Source: Mesorhizobium kowhaii
GTDB lineage: Bacteria > Pseudomonadota > Alphaproteobacteria > Rhizobiales > Rhizobiaceae
Direction of reading: 5' to 3'
NCBI RefSeq assembly: GCF_003253745.1
Contig: NZ_MZXV01000013.1
Coordinates: 496,001-560,000 of the forward strand
Length of the DNA stretch: 64,000 nucleotides
How positions within the stretch are numbered: position 1 is the first letter of the stretch; each line of letters starts with the position of its first letter. The notes below the pieces were generated by a model that saw only the letters and a list, made by a program, of their open reading frames with translations, had not been told where the DNA came from and ran no database searches. The position numbers were made by a program, and so were the translations under genes. Below, one piece after another: positions 34,442 to 43,782 of this stretch.

Positions 34442-35230
34442 ATGACGAAGCGCAAGCCGCTGTCCACCGTCGTGGCGGAGAGCCTGTCTGAAAAGATCCG
34501 TTCAGGATCGCTGCTGCCCGGTGCGCAATTGCCGACCGAGGCGGAGCTTTGCGCCGAATACGACGTCAGCCGCACGGTGGTGCGGGAAGCGGTGGCGCGG
34601 CTGCGCTCCGAAGGCCTGGTGGTGCCGCAGCAGGGACGCGGCATGTTCGTGAGCGAAACGCCGGCGCCGCGCAATTTCTCGATACCGGACGAGGCGCTCA
34701 GGACCTTGCCGGAAACCATCGCCCTGCTCGAACTAAGATTAAGTGTCGAAGTGGAGTCTGCTGGACTCTGCGCGGAACGGCGCACGGATGCGGAGGCGGA
34801 TGGAATCCGAGCAGTGATGGAACAGGTCGACGCCCAGCAGGCAGATCCCGCTGTCGTCCAGATCCATTATGACTACGACTTCCACCTGGCGATCGCCAAG
34901 GCGGCACGCAATGAATTCATCCATGGTTTCCTGAGTTACCTCAGGCCGATGATCGTTCCACGCTTTCAACTGGGCTACGTGGTTACGCCCGCACTCAAGG
35001 ACAGCTACTACGCACGCATTCACAACGAGCACAAAACCATCGTCGACGCCATCGAAAGGCAGGACGCTCGCGCTGCTCGCCAAGCCATGCGCAAGCACCT
35101 GCACAACAGCCTCGGGCGCGTGCGAGCCTTGGCACGGGCTTCGGGTGTCGAGGCAACCGATGCGGAGCAGAAGGCCGCCGCGGCCTCCCTCTTCACCGAT
35201 CTGAAAAGGCCCGTCCCGACCGGCGGATAG
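34442..35230 (+). CDS. GntR-family (FadR/FCD type) transcriptional regulator, third copy in window
   Basis: 262 aa; ATG behind GAGAGGGAGA. The wHTH reads LSEKIRSGSLLPGAQLPTEAELCAEYDVSRTVVREAVARLRSEGLVVPQQGRGMFV (about residues 14-69), followed by an FCD ligand domain. It is not close to the two GntR paralogs of the aromatic island and has a different N-terminal arrangement (FadR-like PTEAELC). It ends the AroE-SDR-RidA unit, and probably represses that unit and the divergent HpcH unit through the repeat at 32318. Confidence 0.87.
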   Translation: MTKRKPLSTVVAESLSEKIRSGSLLPGAQLPTEAELCAEYDVSRTVVREAVARLRSEGLVVPQQGRGMFVSETPAPRNFSIPDEALRTLPETIALLELRLSVEVESAGLCAERRTDAEADGIRAVMEQVDAQQADPAVVQIHYDYDFHLAIAKAARNEFIHGFLSYLRPMIVPRFQLGYVVTPALKDSYYARIHNEHKTIVDAIERQDARAARQAMRKHLHNSLGRVRALARASGVEATDAEQKAAAASLFTDLKRPVPTGG

Positions 35231-35522
35231 GGCCTGGCGACTTCGATCGTATAGCCGTTCGCCCGGAACCAAATTAGCCACGCATTGCGAAAGCCATGTT
35301 TTTGCTCCGCCGGCCAGCAGGGATCGTTTCCAGTGGGCAGATGGCACCACCTTCTCGCTGTTTCCCTGAGTTTGCGGCCTCCGCGACCGTACAAACCCCG
35401 CGAGAGATTTCGGAGGCAAGGCGATCTTTCGAAAGTTTATCTTTCCTTTTTGCTGGTTTTCTTGGTTTCGCGGCATCGGTCCAGGCCGCACACTGAAAAC
35501 CAGGCAAACGGGAAAAGCCCAC
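35231..35522. other. Promoter-containing gap before the second SDR pair
   Basis: No gene is supportable in this 292-bp gap. It becomes T-rich around 35430-35465 and probably holds the promoter for the SDR genes that follow. No clear palindrome was found. Confidence 0.4.
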
Positions 35523-36233
35523 GTGACGACAGCCTTCATCACCGGAGCTACGAGTGGCATAGGGCGGGCCATAGCGATCGCATTGAGCGACGCTGGCTAT
35601 GACGTCTATGCGGTCGGGCGCAGCCAGGCGGCGCTCAAGGAGCTGCAGGCCGAGCGGGCCAGCATCGTGCCGATCGCCGTCGACATCACCGACCGCGAGG
35701 CGCTGGAATCGGTCGTGGCGGATCTCACCATCGACGTGCTGATCAACAATGCCGGGATCATGCCGCCTCTCGGCAATTTCGCCGACATGACGATCGCCGA
35801 TATCGACACCACGCTGGAGGTAAACCTCAGCGCGGCAATCCTGCTCACCCGCCTCGTTGTCCCGCGGATGCGCGAACGGCAGTCCGGCCACGTGTTGTTC
35901 ACCGGCTCCACCGCGGGCCACGCTGCGTATTCCAACATTGCCGTCTATTCGGCCACCAAGGCGGCGATATCAGGCTTTGCCGCCGCGCTTCGCGCCGACC
36001 TCTCCCCGTTCGGCATACGCGTCACCGAGATCGTTGCCGGCCGTGTCGAGACGCAGCTCTACAACGACATCCTAGACGCCGAGGCGCGCGCGGCCATGTA
36101 CGCCGGCAAGGTGGTGCAGCCTGATGACGTGGCCAGGATGGTCGTCGCGGTGCTCACCCTGCCCACATGGGCCGACGTTACCCGTTTCGACATCATGCCG
36201 ACCTGGCCAACCTCGCCGAGCGGCACCAAGTAA
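35523..36233 (+). CDS. Short-chain dehydrogenase/reductase (SDR), YdfG-like
   Basis: 236 aa from a GTG start. Motifs: [15 protein letters not shown] (residues 7-21), [11 protein letters not shown], Ser in [11 protein letters not shown] and YSATK catalytic pair. The length and the C-terminal [19 protein letters not shown] stretch resemble YdfG/3-hydroxy acid dehydrogenases, which oxidise serine, threonine and 3-hydroxy acids. It is followed by another SDR gene at 11 bp. Confidence 0.83.
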   Translation: MTTAFITGATSGIGRAIAIALSDAGYDVYAVGRSQAALKELQAERASIVPIAVDITDREALESVVADLTIDVLINNAGIMPPLGNFADMTIADIDTTLEVNLSAAILLTRLVVPRMRERQSGHVLFTGSTAGHAAYSNIAVYSATKAAISGFAAALRADLSPFGIRVTEIVAGRVETQLYNDILDAEARAAMYAGKVVQPDDVARMVVAVLTLPTWADVTRFDIMPTWPTSPSGTK

Positions 36234-36244
36234 GGAAAACTGGA

Positions 36245-36994
36245 ATGAAGGATCTTTCCGTTCTGATCGTCGGTGGCGGCGCCGGCCTCGGCGCTCTTTT
36301 GGCTGGGATGGCTGTAGAGGCCGGGGCGGCAAAGATCGGCATCATCGACATAAACCAGGAAGCTGCCGAATCCGCGCTCGCACCGGCAAAGGCCAAGGGC
36401 CTGCCGACTGCGGCCGCTGCGTGTGACATTCAGGTCGGCGCTCAGTGCCACGCCGCCTTCGACGCCATCGTTGCCAAGCTCGGGCGCATCGACACATTGA
36501 TCAATTGCGCCGCAATCTACCCGCGCCGCCCGATCCTCGAGATTTCCGACGCCGATTGGGATGCCTCCAATGGCATCAACATCAAAGGCACCTACCACAT
36601 GATGGTGGCTGCCGTTCGCCACATGCAATCGCAGGAGCCGAAGAGCCATGTCCGCGGCCGCATCGTAAACCTGACTTCAGTCGACGCGTTCAAGGCGCAT
36701 CCGCAGAACGCCCACTATGCGGCAACGAAGGCCGCGGTGGTCAGCCTTACCCGCTCCTTCGCTCATGACGTGGCAAAGCACGGGATCCTGGTGAATTCGG
36801 TAGCCCCGGCCGGCATGGCCACGGAGAAGGCAAAAGCCCTCGGCTTCCTCGAGGAACTGGCCAAGGCGAGCCCGCTCGGGCGTGGCGCCGAGCCCACCGA
36901 GATTGCCGAGTGGGTGCTGATGACCGGTGGTCCCAAGAACACCTACATGACGGGAGAAAACGTAATAGTTTCAGGTGGTTACATATATGCCTGA
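36245..36994 (+). CDS. Short-chain dehydrogenase/reductase (SDR)
   Basis: 249 aa. Motifs: [18 protein letters not shown] (cofactor), [10 protein letters not shown] (the NAG variant), Ser in [12 protein letters not shown] and the YAATK pair. The IIDINQ after beta-2 has Asp, suggesting NAD(H). The C-terminal [23 protein letters not shown] is typical of FabG-like SDRs. It pairs with the SDR immediately upstream and precedes the LysR regulator on the same strand. Confidence 0.85.
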   Translation: MKDLSVLIVGGGAGLGALLAGMAVEAGAAKIGIIDINQEAAESALAPAKAKGLPTAAAACDIQVGAQCHAAFDAIVAKLGRIDTLINCAAIYPRRPILEISDADWDASNGINIKGTYHMMVAAVRHMQSQEPKSHVRGRIVNLTSVDAFKAHPQNAHYAATKAAVVSLTRSFAHDVAKHGILVNSVAPAGMATEKAKALGFLEELAKASPLGRGAEPTEIAEWVLMTGGPKNTYMTGENVIVSGGYIYA

Positions 36995-37075
36995 GCTGTT
37001 TTTGGCGCCGACGGCGACTGAATTGCAGCGGTGCACGATCAACCGAACCTCAAGCGAGAAGGAGCGAAATTTACA

Positions 37076-38026
37076 ATGACCGGCAAGCTGCGCCTTCCGT
37101 CGCTCAATGCGCTTCGCGTTTTCCACGCCGTCGCGCAACACAAGAGCTTTCGGCAGGCGGCAGATGAATTGCTGGTCACGCCGCAGGCCGTCGGACAGCA
37201 GATCAAGCTTCTGGAGGATACGCTTCAGGTGACGCTGTTCGAGCGCAAGGGCCGGTCGGTCGAATTGACAGAGTCGGCCATCCTTCTCTCGCATTATGTC
37301 AAAGCCGGATTTGACGAGTTCTCGGAAGGCGTTCGCCGCGTCACCAAGTCGAACTACCGGGACCGCATCAACCTGAATGCGAGCCCTTACTTCGCGACCC
37401 ACTATCTGCTGCCGCGGCTATCCCTATTCCGGGAGATATTGCCGGGCGCCGATCTGCGCCTGACGACGATGGTCGACCTGCCCGATTTCGGACGCGACGA
37501 CATCGATATGACCGTCCAGTGGGGCTACGGCAATTGGCCGGACTACGAGACCACGCTGCTGGTGCCGGATCCGAAGGTCATTTGCTGCACCCCGGCCATC
37601 GGCGAGAAGATCAAGTCGGCGCAGGACCTGACACTGTTCACGTTGCTCGACACCGTCAAGTCGAAGCGGCTGTGGCCAGATATTCTGCGGCATCTCGGTG
37701 TAGAACTGACGGATGGCAACCGAAGCATCAGCTTCGACGATGCGGCAACCATGCGCCGTGCAACCTTGCAAGGCATCGGCGTCGGGCTCGTCTCCGTCAT
37801 CGACGCCGAGGAAGATCTGAGGTCGGGCGCGCTGGTCGCGCCGGTTGGCCGCGACGCCCTTGCCGACATGCGGCCGGAGGAAGTCCCTGGATTCTACCTG
37901 ATCGTCCCGCGTGGGCACCTGCGCGTGAAGGCGGTCGCCGCCCTTCATCGATGGCTCGCCCAGCAGGACTGGGGCAGCGATCTGAAGATTTCCTCCCTGC
38001 CGAAACCGGCCCCGCTTTCCGACTAG
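37076..38026 (+). CDS. LysR-family regulator (GcvA-like)
   Basis: 316 aa from the ATG at 37076 (AGAAGGAG upstream). The HTH region LPSLNALRVFHAVAQHKSFRQAADELLVTPQAVGQQIKLLEDTLQVTLFERKGRSVELT (residues 7-65) is close to GcvA and its relatives, and the effector domain follows (INLNASPYFATHYLLPRLSLFREI). GcvA-like regulators respond to amino acids or related compounds. It lies 86 bp before the polar amino acid ABC transporter on the same strand and is its likely regulator. Confidence 0.87.
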   Translation: MTGKLRLPSLNALRVFHAVAQHKSFRQAADELLVTPQAVGQQIKLLEDTLQVTLFERKGRSVELTESAILLSHYVKAGFDEFSEGVRRVTKSNYRDRINLNASPYFATHYLLPRLSLFREILPGADLRLTTMVDLPDFGRDDIDMTVQWGYGNWPDYETTLLVPDPKVICCTPAIGEKIKSAQDLTLFTLLDTVKSKRLWPDILRHLGVELTDGNRSISFDDAATMRRATLQGIGVGLVSVIDAEEDLRSGALVAPVGRDALADMRPEEVPGFYLIVPRGHLRVKAVAALHRWLAQQDWGSDLKISSLPKPAPLSD

Positions 38027-38112
38027 GAGCGGCTTTGAGACCGAGTTCCGAAAGAAACGTTTCGGACCTCCAAAAACAAGAAACCAAACAACCTCAACAG
38101 TGGAGACGGAAC

Positions 38113-39147
38113 ATGAAAACGATGAAATGGGGGGCCGCTGCCATGGCCCTTGGCCTCGTGCATTTCTCGGCGACGGCCGAAGCGGCGGGCGGCAAGACGC
38201 TGGAGACCGTCAAGGCTCGCGGCGTGCTCAATTGCACCGGCCATGACGGATCCTATCTCGGCTTCGCCGAAGTCGACGACAAGGGCAACTGGAAGGGTAT
38301 GGACATCGACCTCTGCCGGGCGGTGGCCACGGCCGTCTTCGGCGATCAGGCAAAGCTGAAGATCGTGCCAATCAGCTGGGCCCAGCGCTGGCCATCTCTT
38401 CAGTCGGGCGATGTCGACATCATCATCAAGGCATCAGGCGGCACGCTCAGCCGCGACACTGAGCTCGGGTTGCAATTCTCCACCTCCTATTACCTCGGCA
38501 CGACCAAGGTGATGGCGCACAAGGAGCTCAATCTCAAGTCGCTCAAGGATGCCGCCGGCGGCACGATCTGCATTCCCGCCGGGACGTCGCAGGAACAGCA
38601 GGTCGCGGCCTATACGGCCAAGCTTGGCATCAAGCTCGAGCCCGTGCTGATTGAAAAGACGGAGGAGCTGGAGCAAGCCTATTTCTCAGGGCGCTGCGAT
38701 CTCTATGCGCAGTGGGGGCCGACTCTGGCTATTGCGCGCATCGCCAAGGGCAAGGTCGAAGACCATGTCATCCTGCCTGACGTGCTCGCCGTCGAGCCTG
38801 AAGTCATGATCATGCGGCAAGGCGACGACAATTGGGTCGACATCGCCAACTGGACGCTCAGCACCCTGATCTTTGCCGAGCAGGAAGGCATCACGTCCAA
38901 GAACGTCGACGAGATCAAGGCCAAGCCGACTTCGCCGCAAGTCGCCAAATTCCTCGGCGTCACGCCAGGCATGGGCAAGGGTCTCGGTCTCGATGACGAC
39001 TGGGCCTACAAGGTGATCAAGAACGTCGGCAATTACGGCGAAATCTTCGATCGCGATCTCGGCAAGGACTCGCCCTACAAGATGGACCGCGAACTGACCA
39101 ACCTGTGGAACAATGGCGGTGTCCTGTTCCCGCTGGTGATCGACTGA
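38113..39147 (+). CDS. Polar amino acid ABC transporter substrate-binding protein (AapJ-like)
   Basis: 344 aa with a signal peptide (residues 1 to about 25, ending in TAEAA). The mature protein begins TLETVKARGVLNCTGHDGSYLGFAEVDDKGNWKGMDIDLCRAVATAVFG, the standard AapJ/GltI start. The length is that of AapJ (about 340) and not of the shorter HisJ-type proteins (about 260). It delivers a general amino acid or a structural analogue to the two long permeases downstream. A GC stem-loop follows at 39180. Confidence 0.87.
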   Translation: MKTMKWGAAAMALGLVHFSATAEAAGGKTLETVKARGVLNCTGHDGSYLGFAEVDDKGNWKGMDIDLCRAVATAVFGDQAKLKIVPISWAQRWPSLQSGDVDIIIKASGGTLSRDTELGLQFSTSYYLGTTKVMAHKELNLKSLKDAAGGTICIPAGTSQEQQVAAYTAKLGIKLEPVLIEKTEELEQAYFSGRCDLYAQWGPTLAIARIAKGKVEDHVILPDVLAVEPEVMIMRQGDDNWVDIANWTLSTLIFAEQEGITSKNVDEIKAKPTSPQVAKFLGVTPGMGKGLGLDDDWAYKVIKNVGNYGEIFDRDLGKDSPYKMDRELTNLWNNGGVLFPLVID

Positions 39148-39179
39148 TCCGTTCTCAACGCATCCCGCTCAAGGCTCCA

Positions 39180-39195
39180 CCTGGCTCCGGCCAGG
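39180..39195 (+). terminator. Intercistronic stem-loop between binding protein and permease genes
   Basis: CCTGGC-TCCG-GCCAGG, a 6-bp GC stem with a four-base loop, 33 nt after the binding-protein stop codon. There is no U-tract. It is positioned like the hairpin at 16995 in the first transporter and probably sets the ratio of binding protein to permease. Confidence 0.5.
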
Positions 39196-39229
39196 CGGAC
39201 CCCGACGGCAATTCGAGAAAGATTGGTCA

Positions 39230-40393
39230 ATGGTCAGCCTGCTGAGAAATCAGAAGGTCCGCAACACGCTGTTGCAGGTCCTGTATGTCGGCTCGATCGC
39301 CGCGCTGGTGCTTGCCGGTATCGTGATCGCTCGCCGCAACCTGGCTGAGCAAGGGATTACCTCCGGATTCAACTTCCTGTTCAAGTCGACGGGTTGGGAT
39401 GTCAATTTCTCGCTGTTGCCCGCCACGGCCAACGATCCCTATTGGTGGTACTTCCTCATCGGCATCATCAACACGTTGTTTCTGGGCAGCGTCGGCCTGA
39501 TGCTGGCGACGATCGTGGGAACGATCGTCGGTCTGGCGCGGACGTCCTCGAACGACTTGGCGCGGCTGCTCGGCCGCACCTATGTGGACATCTTCCGCAA
39601 CATTCCGCTGATCCTCCAGGTCTTCTTCTGGTACGCGATCATCACACACCTGCCGACACCGCGCGGCGCGCATGAAGCTTGGGGCTTTCTGCTCACCAGC
39701 CGGGGGCTCTACATCCCGTTTCCCAATGTCAGCAATGCGGCGTTTGCCGCAGCCACATTGGCTGTGGTCGCGGCCATCGTGCTGCCGACCTGGCTGGGCA
39801 GGACGTCGCGCCTTAGCCAACCAATCGGCCAGCGGCGCGCCATCCAATTTACCGCCGCGGCAGCGGCACTGGTCTGCGCGGCTATCAGTCTGGCCGTTGG
39901 ACGTTTGCCGGATCTGCCGCTGCTGGACTTCCCGGCGCTGCAAGGGCTCAATTTGAGAGGCGGCCTGCGCATTCCACCTGAGTTCGCCACACTTGCCATC
40001 GCCATCGCGATCTATGGCGGCTCCTACATCGCGGAGATCGTACGCGGAGGCTTCAAATCTGTCGGCAAGGGCCAGGTCGAGGCAGCACTTTCCCTGGGCC
40101 TCAGTCCCTGGCGGGTCTTCACGCTGGTGCGGCTCCCGCTGGCGCTGCGCGCCATGCTCCCGATCCTCGCCAACCAGTACGTCTGGCTGATGAAGGCGAC
40201 CACGATGGGCATCGCGGTGGGCTTCACCGACTTCTTCATGATCGTGGCGCTGACGATCAACCATTCCGGCCAGACCCTCGAAGCGATCGGCATCCTGATG
40301 GCGGGCTTCCTTGCCATCAACCTAAGCCTTGCCGCCGTCTTCAATCGCATCAACAAAGCAATCGCCCTCAAGGGCAATCAACTGAGGGGTTGA
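39230..40393 (+). CDS. Polar amino acid ABC transporter permease (AapQ-like)
   Basis: 387 aa integral membrane protein, the length expected of AapQ with its large inserted segment. The FYFLIGIINTLFLGSVGLMLATIVGTIVGLARTSSN-type region (about residues 75-110) and the permease-ATPase coupling loop IVRGGFKSVGKGQVEAALSLGLSPWRVF (about 265-295, EAA motif) are clear. It starts with ATG at 39230 and ends 3 bp before the partner permease gene. It forms a heterodimer with the next gene product. Confidence 0.88.
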   Translation: MVSLLRNQKVRNTLLQVLYVGSIAALVLAGIVIARRNLAEQGITSGFNFLFKSTGWDVNFSLLPATANDPYWWYFLIGIINTLFLGSVGLMLATIVGTIVGLARTSSNDLARLLGRTYVDIFRNIPLILQVFFWYAIITHLPTPRGAHEAWGFLLTSRGLYIPFPNVSNAAFAAATLAVVAAIVLPTWLGRTSRLSQPIGQRRAIQFTAAAAALVCAAISLAVGRLPDLPLLDFPALQGLNLRGGLRIPPEFATLAIAIAIYGGSYIAEIVRGGFKSVGKGQVEAALSLGLSPWRVFTLVRLPLALRAMLPILANQYVWLMKATTMGIAVGFTDFFMIVALTINHSGQTLEAIGILMAGFLAINLSLAAVFNRINKAIALKGNQLRG

Positions 40394-40396
40394 GAC

Positions 40397-41476
40397 ATGG
40401 AGATGGTCGTTGTCGCTCCGCCCGCTCCCGGCAGGCTCGAGGATTTGAGGCGACGCTTCTTTGCGACGCCGCTTCAGGCAGTTTTGTCGCTGGCTTGCCT
40501 GACGATCATGGTCTTCCTGGCCTGGAAGCTCCTGAACTGGGCGGTTTTCTCGGCTGTCTTCACGACCAGCGGCGGGCCGGAAGCCTGCCAGGCGGCAGCG
40601 GGAGCCTGCTGGTCGGTCATTGCTGCCAGATGGCGGATCATCTTCTTCGGGCTCTATCCCTATGAAGAACAATGGCGCTCGGCCCTGGCCTGTGTGGTCG
40701 TGGTGGTCATGACGGTGCTGAGCTGCATCCCGGTATTCTGGACGGGCCGTCGAATTGCGCTCGTATGGGGCGCCGGAACGGCCCTTTTCTACGTGTTGAT
40801 GAAAGGCGGTGTGCTTGGTCTCGCCCATGTCGGCGAGGAAGCGTGGGGAGGACTGGCGCTCACCCTCTTCATCTTCGTGACGACCTGCCTGGTCGGCTTC
40901 CCCCTCGCGATCTGCCTGGCTTTGCTGCGCCGGTCGGAGCTGCCCTGGATCTCCCGCACCACCGGCCTCATCATCGACGGGGTCCGCTCGCTTCCGCTGA
41001 TATCGATCCTCTTTACATTTGCAGTGGTTTTGCCGTTCGCGCTGCCGCAATGGCTGCAGGGCGACAAGCTGTACCGGGTGATCCTGGGCTCGGCCCTGTT
41101 CTTCTCCGCCTATCAGGCGGAGATCGTGCGCGGCGGTATGCAGGGCGTTCCGACAGGACAGGAGGAGGCTGCCATGGCGCTTGGCATGCGCTATTGGCAA
41201 CGCATCGGCCGCATCCTTCTGCCGCAGGCCATGCGCAACGCCCTGCCGGCCACCATCAACCAGTTCGTCATCTCGTTCAAGGAGACCTCATTGGTGATCA
41301 TCGTTGGCTTCTTCGAGATACTGGCTTCCGGCAATGCCGCTTACGGAACCGGCGAATGGCGCTTCGCCTATGTCGAGGTCTACGCCTTCATCGCCTTCAT
41401 CTACTTCGTCTTCGTCTTTAGCCTGTCCCGCTATGGCGCCTTTCTCGAGCGCCGCATGTCGATCAGCGAACGGTAA
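40397..41476 (+). CDS. Polar amino acid ABC transporter permease (AapM-like)
   Basis: 359 aa integral membrane protein. Typical features are LTLFIFVTTCLVGFPLAICLALLRRSELPWISRTTGLIIDGVRSLPLISILF and the EAA loop IVRGGMQGVPTGQEEAAMALGMRYWQRIGRILLPQAMRNALP. It contains the long N-terminal extension with two periplasmic-side cysteines (EACQAAAGACW) seen in some AapM proteins. It lies between AapQ-like and AapP-like genes in one operon. Confidence 0.88.
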   Translation: MEMVVVAPPAPGRLEDLRRRFFATPLQAVLSLACLTIMVFLAWKLLNWAVFSAVFTTSGGPEACQAAAGACWSVIAARWRIIFFGLYPYEEQWRSALACVVVVVMTVLSCIPVFWTGRRIALVWGAGTALFYVLMKGGVLGLAHVGEEAWGGLALTLFIFVTTCLVGFPLAICLALLRRSELPWISRTTGLIIDGVRSLPLISILFTFAVVLPFALPQWLQGDKLYRVILGSALFFSAYQAEIVRGGMQGVPTGQEEAAMALGMRYWQRIGRILLPQAMRNALPATINQFVISFKETSLVIIVGFFEILASGNAAYGTGEWRFAYVEVYAFIAFIYFVFVFSLSRYGAFLERRMSISER

Positions 41477-41488
41477 GGAAGCGCGCAA

Positions 41489-42253
41489 GTGATATCAGGC
41501 AATTCGACCGAACCCGGTGGGCCGGCGCTCCGCATCGAAAACCTCGATAAGTACTACGGTACGTTCCACGCGCTGCGGAGGGTAAACCTTGCCGTGGAGC
41601 GGGGAGAGAGGATCGTCGTCTGCGGACCCTCCGGATCCGGCAAGTCCACCATGATCCGCTGCATCAACCGCCTCGAGCAGCACAATGGCGGCCGGATCGC
41701 CGTACTCGGCACCGAACTCAACGACGACGTCGGTAACATCGACGAGATCAGGCGCGAGGTCGGAATGGTGTTCCAGCATTTCAACCTGTTTCCGCACATG
41801 ACGGTGCTGGAGAACTGCATGCTTTCCCCCATGATCGTGCGCAAGCAGCCGCGAGCGCAAGCCGAGGCAACGGCCCGGCGCTATCTGGAAAAGGTGCGCA
41901 TTCCCGAGCAGGCCATGAAATATCCCGGCCAACTGTCCGGTGGTCAGCAGCAGCGGGTTGCGATAGCGCGTGCTCTTTGCATGCAGCCGCAGATCATGTT
42001 GTTCGACGAGCCGACCTCGGCCCTCGATCCGGAAATGGTCTCCGAGGTGCTGGACGTCATGGTTACGCTGGCCTCCGAAGGCATGACGATGATCTGCGTG
42101 ACCCACGAGATGGGCTTTGCGCGCCGCGTGGCGGACCGGGTCATCTTCATGGACAGCGGCGAGATCGTCGAGGAGGCGCCGCCGGAAACCTTTTTCACCA
42201 CGCCGCGGAACGAACGGACGCGCCAGTTCCTGTCGCAAGTGCTTGACCATTGA
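41489..42253 (+). CDS. Polar amino acid ABC transporter ATPase (AapP-like)
   Basis: 254 aa from a GTG with TAAGGA upstream. Walker A is GPSGSGKST (residues 46-54), the Q-loop is in [13 protein letters not shown], the signature is [15 protein letters not shown], Walker B is [12 protein letters not shown] and the switch His is in CVTHEMGF. It energises the transporter formed by the three preceding genes. The stop is 10 bp before the FAD dehydrogenase gene, so transporter and catabolic genes are one operon. Confidence 0.93.
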   Translation: MISGNSTEPGGPALRIENLDKYYGTFHALRRVNLAVERGERIVVCGPSGSGKSTMIRCINRLEQHNGGRIAVLGTELNDDVGNIDEIRREVGMVFQHFNLFPHMTVLENCMLSPMIVRKQPRAQAEATARRYLEKVRIPEQAMKYPGQLSGGQQQRVAIARALCMQPQIMLFDEPTSALDPEMVSEVLDVMVTLASEGMTMICVTHEMGFARRVADRVIFMDSGEIVEEAPPETFFTTPRNERTRQFLSQVLDH

Positions 42254-42263
42254 TGGGGTCGAC

Positions 42264-43703
42264 ATGACTGATCCTGCCGCCGCGCTGGCCCAAATGCTCG
42301 GCCCGAAAGGCTGGCTTTCGGGAGAAGAGGCCGAGCCCTATCGCCAGGACTGGCTGAAGCGCTACGGCATCGCGCCGCTTGGCGTGGCCCGGCCGATCAG
42401 CACGGCGCAGGTCGCCGAAATTGTGACGCTCTGCTGCGACGCAGGGATGAACGTGGTGCCGCAGGGAGGCAATACCGGGCTGTGCGGCGGCGCCGTCGTC
42501 GAACGAGCCGGAGGCATCATCCTGTCGCTTTCGCGCATGGCGGCGATCGGCGAGCCTGATGCGGCAAGCGGCTCGGTTGTCGTCGATGCTGGCGTCATCC
42601 TGTCCGCGCTGCATGATGCGCTGGCGCCGCATGGCCTGGTCTTTCCCATGCATCTGGGTGCCGAAGGGAGCGCGCGGATCGGCGGGCTGATCGGCACAAA
42701 TGCCGGCGGCAGCCATGCGCTGCGCCATGGCATGATGCAGAACCTCGTCCTCGGCCTGGAGGTCGTGCTGCCTGACGGCTCCATCTGGAACGGATTGCGG
42801 GCGGTGCAGAAGGACAATGCCGGCTATCAACTGCGCAAGCTGTTTTGCGGCGCGGAGGGCACGCTGGGCGTCGTCACGCGTGCGGTCCTGAAGCTCTCTC
42901 CAGCGCCCAAGCAGCGGGCGACGGCGCTTCTCACCTTGGGCGACAGCGCCGCCGCGGTTGCCTTCGGCACGTATCTGCGGGGGGAGGCGGGTGAATTCCT
43001 GACCGGTCTTGAATTCTTCTGCGATTTCGGACTTTCGCTTGCCTTGAAGCATCTGCCCGGGCTGAGCTTCCCGTTGGAAAGCCGGGGCGATGTCCATGTG
43101 CTGGTGGAACTGACGTCGAGTTCCACGCGCGTTCAGCTGGATGACATTCTGGCGTCGGCTCTGGAATGGGGGATGGAGCGAGGGCTGATCCTGGACGGGG
43201 CGCTGGCCATGTCGGACGCGCAGCGAGCCCATTTCTGGCGTCTGCGGGAAGAACAGCCGGAGGGCCAGCGGCTGGAGGGCGAGCAGCTCAAGCACGACAT
43301 CTCCGTGCCGGTCGGCCGCATCGCCGAGTTCATCGACAAGGGGCAGGCGCTCTGCCAGGGCATACTGCCGGGCGTGCGCATCAATCCCTTCGGCCATCTG
43401 GGCGACGGCAACATCCACTACAATCTCTCGCCGCCGCAAGGAGAGGCCGATTTCGCCGGCAAGGCGCCGGAGATCGCACAGGCACTGGCGGCGCTCGCCA
43501 CCGAGATGGCGGGCAGCTTCGCCGCCGAGCATGGCCTGGGCCGGGCAAAGATCGTATTGGCCGACCGCAATCGCAGTCCCGTCGAACGGGACCTGATGGC
43601 CCGGCTGAAACATGCCCTCGATCCGCTGAACACAATGAACCCCGGCGTCATCATCGCGAACCCGTCGGGAAAGAAGAACTTTCCAATGAATGGGATTTCT
43701 TGA
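42264..43703 (+). CDS. FAD-binding 2-hydroxyacid dehydrogenase (GlcD/D2HGDH family)
   Basis: 479 aa, VAO/PCMH flavoprotein fold. FAD-binding motifs: VPQGGNTGLCGGAV (about residues 65-78), GAEGSARIGGLIGTNAGGS (about 132-150), and a C-terminal metal/substrate region HLGDGNIHYNL (about 379-389) with AEHGLGRAKI. The family oxidises D-lactate, glycolate, D-2-hydroxyglutarate and similar 2-hydroxy acids to 2-oxo acids, passing electrons to quinone or ETF. It is between the transporter ATPase and the ThDP enzyme, which would accept a 2-oxo acid product. Confidence 0.87.
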   Translation: MTDPAAALAQMLGPKGWLSGEEAEPYRQDWLKRYGIAPLGVARPISTAQVAEIVTLCCDAGMNVVPQGGNTGLCGGAVVERAGGIILSLSRMAAIGEPDAASGSVVVDAGVILSALHDALAPHGLVFPMHLGAEGSARIGGLIGTNAGGSHALRHGMMQNLVLGLEVVLPDGSIWNGLRAVQKDNAGYQLRKLFCGAEGTLGVVTRAVLKLSPAPKQRATALLTLGDSAAAVAFGTYLRGEAGEFLTGLEFFCDFGLSLALKHLPGLSFPLESRGDVHVLVELTSSSTRVQLDDILASALEWGMERGLILDGALAMSDAQRAHFWRLREEQPEGQRLEGEQLKHDISVPVGRIAEFIDKGQALCQGILPGVRINPFGHLGDGNIHYNLSPPQGEADFAGKAPEIAQALAALATEMAGSFAAEHGLGRAKIVLADRNRSPVERDLMARLKHALDPLNTMNPGVIIANPSGKKNFPMNGIS

Positions 43704-43782
43704 TTTCGCCGCGATGCCCCAAAGTGCAGGTTCGGCTGCAATCAGCCCTGGCGTTTCGCCTGGGCCAACAAGAAGTGGATGG

